From Sediminibacterium sp. Gen4 (lineage in GTDB: Bacteria; Bacteroidota; Bacteroidia; Chitinophagales; Chitinophagaceae), in NCBI GenBank assembly GCA_013391385.1, contig JACBFI010000002.1, forward strand, positions 124,001 to 188,000: a stretch of DNA of 64,000 nt. Reading direction: 5' to 3'. Each line of letters begins with the position of its first letter. Positions within the stretch are counted from its first letter, which is position 1. This document shows positions 63,337 to 64,000 of the stretch, piece after piece. The notes below the pieces were generated by a model. The model did not search any database, had not been told where the DNA came from, and saw nothing but the letters and a program-made list of their open reading frames with translations. A program made the position numbers and the translations under genes.

Positions 63337-64000
63337 ATGCCAGTTACGAATGTTAGTGTAATCGGTGCCGGAACCATGGGTAATGGAATAGCGCACGTAT
63401 TTGCTCAAAATGGATTTTCTGTTCAGCTCATCGATGTGAGTGCAGCTCAATTGGAAAAAGCGGTACAAACCATTTCAAAAAATCTAGACCGTCAAATTGC
63501 TAAGGGCGCTTTAACGGAAGAACAAAAGACAGCAACACTGGCAAGACTTCAAACAGAAACAGATTTGGAAAAAGGAGTTTCACAAGCTGATCTGGTAGTA
63601 GAAGCAGCTACTGAAAATGTGGAATTGAAACTGAATATTTTCAAAATGATCGATGAAGCAGCTCCTGCAAATGCCATTCTTGCATCCAATACTTCTTCTA
63701 TCTCTATTACTAAAATTGCTTCTGTTACTAAGAGACCCGAAAAGGTAATCGGAATGCATTTTATGAATCCTGTTCCTGTGATGAAATTGATAGAGATCAT
63801 CAACGGCTATGCTACTACAACAGACATCACAGAGACTATTGTAACACTTAGCAAAACATTGGGTAAAGTTCCATGTGTTGTAAATGATTACCCGGGGTTC
63901 ATTGCAAACAAGATATTAATGCCCATGATCAATGAAGCGATCAGCAGTTTGTATGAAGGCATTGCGGATGTAGAAGCCATTGATACCATTATGAAATTGG
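63337..64000 (+). CDS. 3-hydroxyacyl-CoA (3-hydroxybutyryl-CoA) dehydrogenase, 3' truncated by the window edge
   Basis: About 221 codons are visible, open to the end of the window; the family is near 280-290. N-terminal Rossmann motif VSVIGAGTMGNGIAHVFAQN, then LVVEAATENVELKLNIF, ASNTSSISITKIAS, catalytic His in VIGMHFMNPVPVMKLIEI and the NDYPGFIANKILMPMINEAI start of the C-terminal domain. It oxidises or reduces 3-hydroxyacyl-CoA with NAD(P), in beta-oxidation or butyrate-type pathways. Single domain, not fused to enoyl-CoA hydratase. An exact -7 element lies upstream. Confidence 0.93.
   Translation, partial: MPVTNVSVIGAGTMGNGIAHVFAQNGFSVQLIDVSAAQLEKAVQTISKNLDRQIAKGALTEEQKTATLARLQTETDLEKGVSQADLVVEAATENVELKLNIFKMIDEAAPANAILASNTSSISITKIASVTKRPEKVIGMHFMNPVPVMKLIEIINGYATTTDITETIVTLSKTLGKVPCVVNDYPGFIANKILMPMINEAISSLYEGIADVEAIDTIMKL

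Overview
The window is chromosomal DNA of a Bacteroidota bacterium, most likely family Chitinophagaceae (a Sediminibacterium-like relative; genus is inference). Support: lineage-typical families (DUF4954, DUF5683, DUF5103, DUF2911, DUF4288, TIGR03643/DUF2805, a TamL-type lipoprotein barrel), TAnnTTTG promoter elements, many outer-membrane barrels ending in Phe, lipoproteins with short lipoboxes, few Shine-Dalgarno sequences, and a tRNA gene without encoded CCA. No transposase, phage gene or CRISPR array was seen. Base composition is moderately AT-rich throughout, more so at 17.5-18.9 kb.

Layout. 0-7 kb: 3' part of glmS, a DUF4954 left-handed beta-helix protein, small envelope proteins and a membrane metallophosphoesterase. 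7-12.4 kb: a metallo-beta-lactamase-fold hydrolase, then parA-parB-DUF5683-dapB, an Rrf2 regulator and a barrel. 12.5-17.4 kb: threonine dehydrogenase-like epimerase, kdsA, PspC protein, aconitase. 17.5-18.9 kb: an AT-rich block of three small unknown genes. 19-24.7 kb: a small exporter, a UspA-like protein, an OmpR-type two-component system, an oxidoreductase, a transaldolase-like aldolase and the SRP RNA gene. 24.7-36.7 kb: envelope biogenesis (DUF5103, FtsX-like permease, TamL, FadL-like barrel) interleaved with RNA-modification and translation genes (SpoU methyltransferase, truB, proS, miaA). 36.8-42.1 kb: cca, a heptosyltransferase-like enzyme, a Sua5-type protein, dapD, an EamA transporter.

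42-49.8 kb is a signalling region: a LiaF-like protein, DUF4288, a LytS kinase and a LytTR regulator form one operon, followed by two more response regulators and a kinase whose sensor is an NMT1/THI5-type binding domain, with its own CheY partner. 49.9-64 kb holds tRNA-Leu(CAG), a LuxE-like protein, a UbiA-like protein, an M42 peptidase, a glutamine amidotransferase followed by an ATP-grasp-like protein, a helical-repeat protein, cmk, two fasciclin proteins, a glycerophosphodiesterase, a PaiB-like protein, an Mrp ATPase and the start of a 3-hydroxyacyl-CoA dehydrogenase.

The most unusual signal lies between genes. Eight intergenic sites carry drifting tandem repeats of about 7 bp arranged as imperfect inverted repeats. 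The commonest word is RGYNNAT, its complement ATNNRCY in the other arm. Wherever a plus-strand gene ends at such a site, the array begins within or directly after its stop codon; in the convergent sites at 5.5 and 19.5 kb the other arm ends in the stop codon of the opposing gene. Elsewhere several convergent genes abut with no spacer at all.
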